Below, piece by piece: positions 7,154 to 8,795 of a stretch of DNA of 8,795 nt. Position 1 is the stretch's first letter; every line of letters begins with the position of its first letter. The stretch is taken from assembly GCA_007126465.1 (NCBI GenBank), contig SLBE01000044.1, positions 1 to 8,795 on the forward strand, read 5' to 3'. The translations under genes were made by a program, and so were the position numbers. The stretch is from Syntrophomonadaceae bacterium (GTDB taxonomy: Bacteria > Bacillota > Dethiobacteria > DTU022). The notes beneath the pieces are model-generated. The model saw only the letters and a list, made by a program, of their open reading frames with translations, made no database searches and was not told the origin of the DNA.

Positions 7154-8560
7154 TTAATCTTCTTCGATATGTATTAGCTTATTACGCAGGTATTCCCTGT
7201 CTTCTTTACCGGATGCAGGTGCAAAATAGCGATCAAGTGTAGCGCTGACTTTCGGAACGGAGAATACAACAAGGTGATCTTCAGGCAGAAGCACTGTACT
7301 GCCATTAGGGATAATTACCTCTTCATCTCGGACAATTGAACCGATCAGCATTCCCCGTGGGAACTTGGCCTGGACAATCGTCTTGTTTGCCACCCTTGCA
7401 GATTGCGGCAGGATTATTTCAACAATCTCAGCCTTTTCATCCTGCAAAATTGATAAGGCAACGATATCTTCCTTGCGAGTAAACCTTAATATCTGGGATG
7501 CTGCCAGCAGGCGGGGATTGATTACACTGTCGATACCCAGGGCCCCGTAAACCGGCACATATTGCGGTTTCATTATTTCGCAGATTATTTTTTTAACTCC
7601 AAACTGGCGTGACAGGAGGGCAGCCACAATATTATTGCGATCATCACCGGTTGCGGCAATAACGGCATCGGCCCAGTCTGTGTCTTCTTCTTTAAGCATG
7701 GCAATTTCAGTGGCATCTCCCTGGACTACGAGAGTTTTGTTTAGATCCCGGCAGAGTTCTTCACAGCGTTCTTCATTCTTCTCAATTAACTTAACAGCAA
7801 AATTCTGCTTGCTTTTTTCAAGCAGGAGTGCCAGCTGGCGGCCAATCAGCCCCCCACCCATGATAGTCACATTGTGAACCATGGTTTTTTTATGGTGTAA
7901 AAGAGAGCTGATATCTTTCAACGTTCCGGTTCTTCCCAACAGGTAAATCTTATTACCCGGATTAACAACATCATTACCACCGGGAACTATAAATTTGCCA
8001 TTGGGATCACTGATCCCAACAATTATAGCATCATGATGCAGGGGAAGCTTACTCAGGGGAACTCCTGTAATATCTGCTTCGGAACCGACTACAACACCCA
8101 GCATCATTACCCTGCCCCGGTTAAAATATTCAACTTCTGAAGCATCGGGGAAGTGAAGCATTTTTGATATCTCCATTGCGGCGACCCGTTCCGGGTTGAT
8201 AACGATATCAATCCCCAGCTGCTTTGGTGTTAAAACCGATTCATCACCAGCATAACCGGAGTTTCTTATTCTACAAACGGTAATCGGCACCTCATACTGT
8301 TTAGCCAGCATACAGGCGATAATATTCACCTCATCAACCTGGGTAACAGCAATCATCATATCTGCATTTTTTATATTGGCCTTTTCAAGTACCGCAGCGT
8401 TGGCACCGTTATCTTCAATAACCATAACATCGAGCGCTTCTTTGAAACGCCTGGCCTTTACTTCATTTTTTTCTATCACAACAACATCCTGGGCTTTTTC
8501 TGAGAGGTTTCGGGCCAGCTCGTAACCAACTCCCCCCCCACCGACAATTATAATCTGCAC
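7154..8560 (-). CDS. trkA: Trk potassium uptake system, NAD-binding regulatory subunit TrkA
   Basis: Cytoplasmic RCK protein that assembles under TrkH and gates potassium uptake in response to nucleotides. The 468 residues match full-length tandem TrkA (E. coli about 458). First RCK-N domain about 1-122 with GGGGVG at 7-12 and acidic E30 (VVVIEKNE) for nucleotide ribose binding; first RCK-C about 140-225; second RCK-N about 229-350 with GGGLIG at 235-240 and E260 (IEKNEE); second RCK-C about 367-447. Translation starts at GTG with GAGG 11 bases upstream, slightly far. It is the first gene of the operon, preceded by a promoter, a GEMM-I aptamer and a terminator. Regulation by c-di-GMP at the transcript level is strongly suggested. 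Whether the RCK-C domains also bind c-di-AMP cannot be judged. Confidence 0.97.
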   Translation of the reverse strand: MQIIIVGGGGVGYELARNLSEKAQDVVVIEKNEVKARRFKEALDVMVIEDNGANAAVLEKANIKNADMMIAVTQVDEVNIIACMLAKQYEVPITVCRIRNSGYAGDESVLTPKQLGIDIVINPERVAAMEISKMLHFPDASEVEYFNRGRVMMLGVVVGSEADITGVPLSKLPLHHDAIIVGISDPNGKFIVPGGNDVVNPGNKIYLLGRTGTLKDISSLLHHKKTMVHNVTIMGGGLIGRQLALLLEKSKQNFAVKLIEKNEERCEELCRDLNKTLVVQGDATEIAMLKEEDTDWADAVIAATGDDRNNIVAALLSRQFGVKKIICEIMKPQYVPVYGALGIDSVINPRLLAASQILRFTRKEDIVALSILQDEKAEIVEIILPQSARVANKTIVQAKFPRGMLIGSIVRDEEVIIPNGSTVLLPEDHLVVFSVPKVSATLDRYFAPASGKEDREYLRNKLIHIEED

Positions 8561-8583
8561 TTTACCAACAACCTCGCTTTCAG

Positions 8584-8613
8584 AAAAAAAAGAGACAGCG
8601 GCTACGCTGCCTC
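8584..8613 (-). terminator. Intrinsic terminator of the riboswitch expression platform
   Basis: On the minus strand GAGGCAGCG (8613-8605) pairs with CGCTGTCTC (8600-8592), nine pairs with one G-U, around a TAGC loop, followed directly by eight T residues (8591-8584). It lies between the aptamer and trkA, 24 bases before the trkA start. This is the expected place for ligand-controlled premature termination. Confidence 0.93.
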
Positions 8614-8659
8614 ATCAGGGAGAAAAATTGAAATACAAATTTATATCCTGACCGGCAGC
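8606..8659 (-). promoter_or_regulatory. Predicted antiterminator pairing of the riboswitch
   Basis: Minus-strand GCTGCC (8659-8654) can pair with GGCAGC (8611-8606), and TCAGG (8651-8647) with CCTGA (8619-8615), leaving a small internal loop. The first partner includes the aptamer 3' strand and part of P1. The second includes most of the terminator 5' arm. The structure therefore excludes both P1 and the terminator, as expected for the ligand-free state. Inferred by hand pairing, with no energy calculation. Confidence 0.75.
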
Positions 8660-8732
8660 CCGACAGTCTCTCCTGCTCAGAGGACCCAAGGCTTTGCGCC
8701 CCTGCCTTGCAGCAGGTTTGCCCTGAACGGTC
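8650..8732 (-). promoter_or_regulatory. Cyclic-di-GMP-I (GEMM-I) riboswitch aptamer
   Basis: The minus-strand leader carries the GEMM-I core: P1 GACCG (8732-8728) with CGGTC (8654-8650); CAGGGCAAACC (8725-8715); a hairpin CCTGCT-GCAA-GGCAGG (8716-8701) with a GNRA tetraloop; GCGCAAAGCC (8699-8690); an imperfect second hairpin (8685-8666); and the closing GGGCTGCCGG. The ligand-contacting base equivalent to G20 of the Vibrio Vc2 aptamer is G (base 8722), and the intercalating A47 equivalent is A (8695). This fits c-di-GMP rather than the cGAMP-selective variants, which carry A at position 20. The aptamer begins about 9 bases after the predicted transcription start and controls trkA-trkH. Assigned from motif recognition, not a covariance search. 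Confidence 0.93.
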
Positions 8733-8747
8733 TAATAAACTAATCAT

Positions 8748-8776
8748 ATTATATACCATCATTTGTTTGATGACAA
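8748..8776 (-). promoter_or_regulatory. Sigma-A type promoter of the riboswitch-trkA-trkH operon
   Basis: Minus strand TTGTCA (8776-8771), exactly 17 bases, then a perfect TATAAT (8753-8748). The transcript should start near 8741, a few bases before P1 of the aptamer. It is the only strong promoter seen for the trkA-trkH-holA run. Confidence 0.88.
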
Positions 8777-8795
8777 CACCATTTTTCATTTAAAA

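Noticed and set aside
8640..8740. c-di-AMP (ydaO-type) riboswitch, expected for a potassium transporter
   Set aside because: The leader has the GEMM-I signatures (GGGCAAACC, GNRA hairpin, GCGCAAAGCC, GCTGCCGG) within 83 bases. ydaO aptamers are longer and have different conserved elements.
8580..8789. 69-residue minus-strand reading frame ahead of trkA
   Set aside because: It overlaps the promoter -10 box, the aptamer and the terminator, its start lies upstream of the predicted transcription start, and its poly-Phe end is the terminator T tract. It is a shadow of structured RNA.

Overview
The window (8,795 bp) looks like a chromosomal segment of a Gram-positive, probably anaerobic, Clostridia-type Firmicute. 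Inferred grounds are strong AGGAGG-type ribosome binding sites, frequent GTG/TTG starts, the holA-rpsT neighbourhood seen in Firmicutes, consensus sigma-A promoters, a c-di-GMP-I (GEMM-I) riboswitch and an acyl-CoA dehydrogenase. No mobile element, CRISPR array, tRNA or rRNA was seen. Species cannot be named from the sequence alone.

Right part (8776 down to about 3964, minus strand): one apparent operon. A near-consensus promoter (8748-8776) starts a leader carrying a GEMM-I cyclic-di-nucleotide riboswitch (8650-8732) and an intrinsic terminator (8584-8613). Then come trkA (7154-8560) and trkH (5644-7119), the regulator and pore of a Trk potassium uptake system, followed by holA (4549-5640, DNA polymerase III delta) three bases after trkH, and a small cysteine-rich C_GCAxxG_C_C family protein (3964-4491). 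The 3' strand of the aptamer's P1 helix can pair instead with the 5' arm of the terminator. The leader therefore reads as a ligand-OFF switch: with c-di-GMP bound, the terminator forms and potassium uptake genes are shut down.

Middle (about 3349-3962): rpsT (ribosomal protein S20) is the only plus-strand gene. It has its own promoter and a TTG start. A bidirectional terminator separates it from the convergent cysteine-rich gene. Between rpsT and the divergent nnr gene lies a cluster of three CTTTACA half-sites that looks like an operator.

Left part (3348 down to 1, minus strand): a fused NAD(P)HX repair enzyme (NnrE-NnrD), an acyl-CoA dehydrogenase whose catalytic glutamate sits at the isovaleryl-CoA/long-chain dehydrogenase position, and the first 161 codons of homoserine dehydrogenase (hom), which runs off the window. 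Gaps of about 20 bases suggest co-transcription. The functional link among these three is not obvious.

The most notable system is the c-di-GMP riboswitch over Trk potassium uptake, with an essential replication gene apparently downstream in the same transcription unit.
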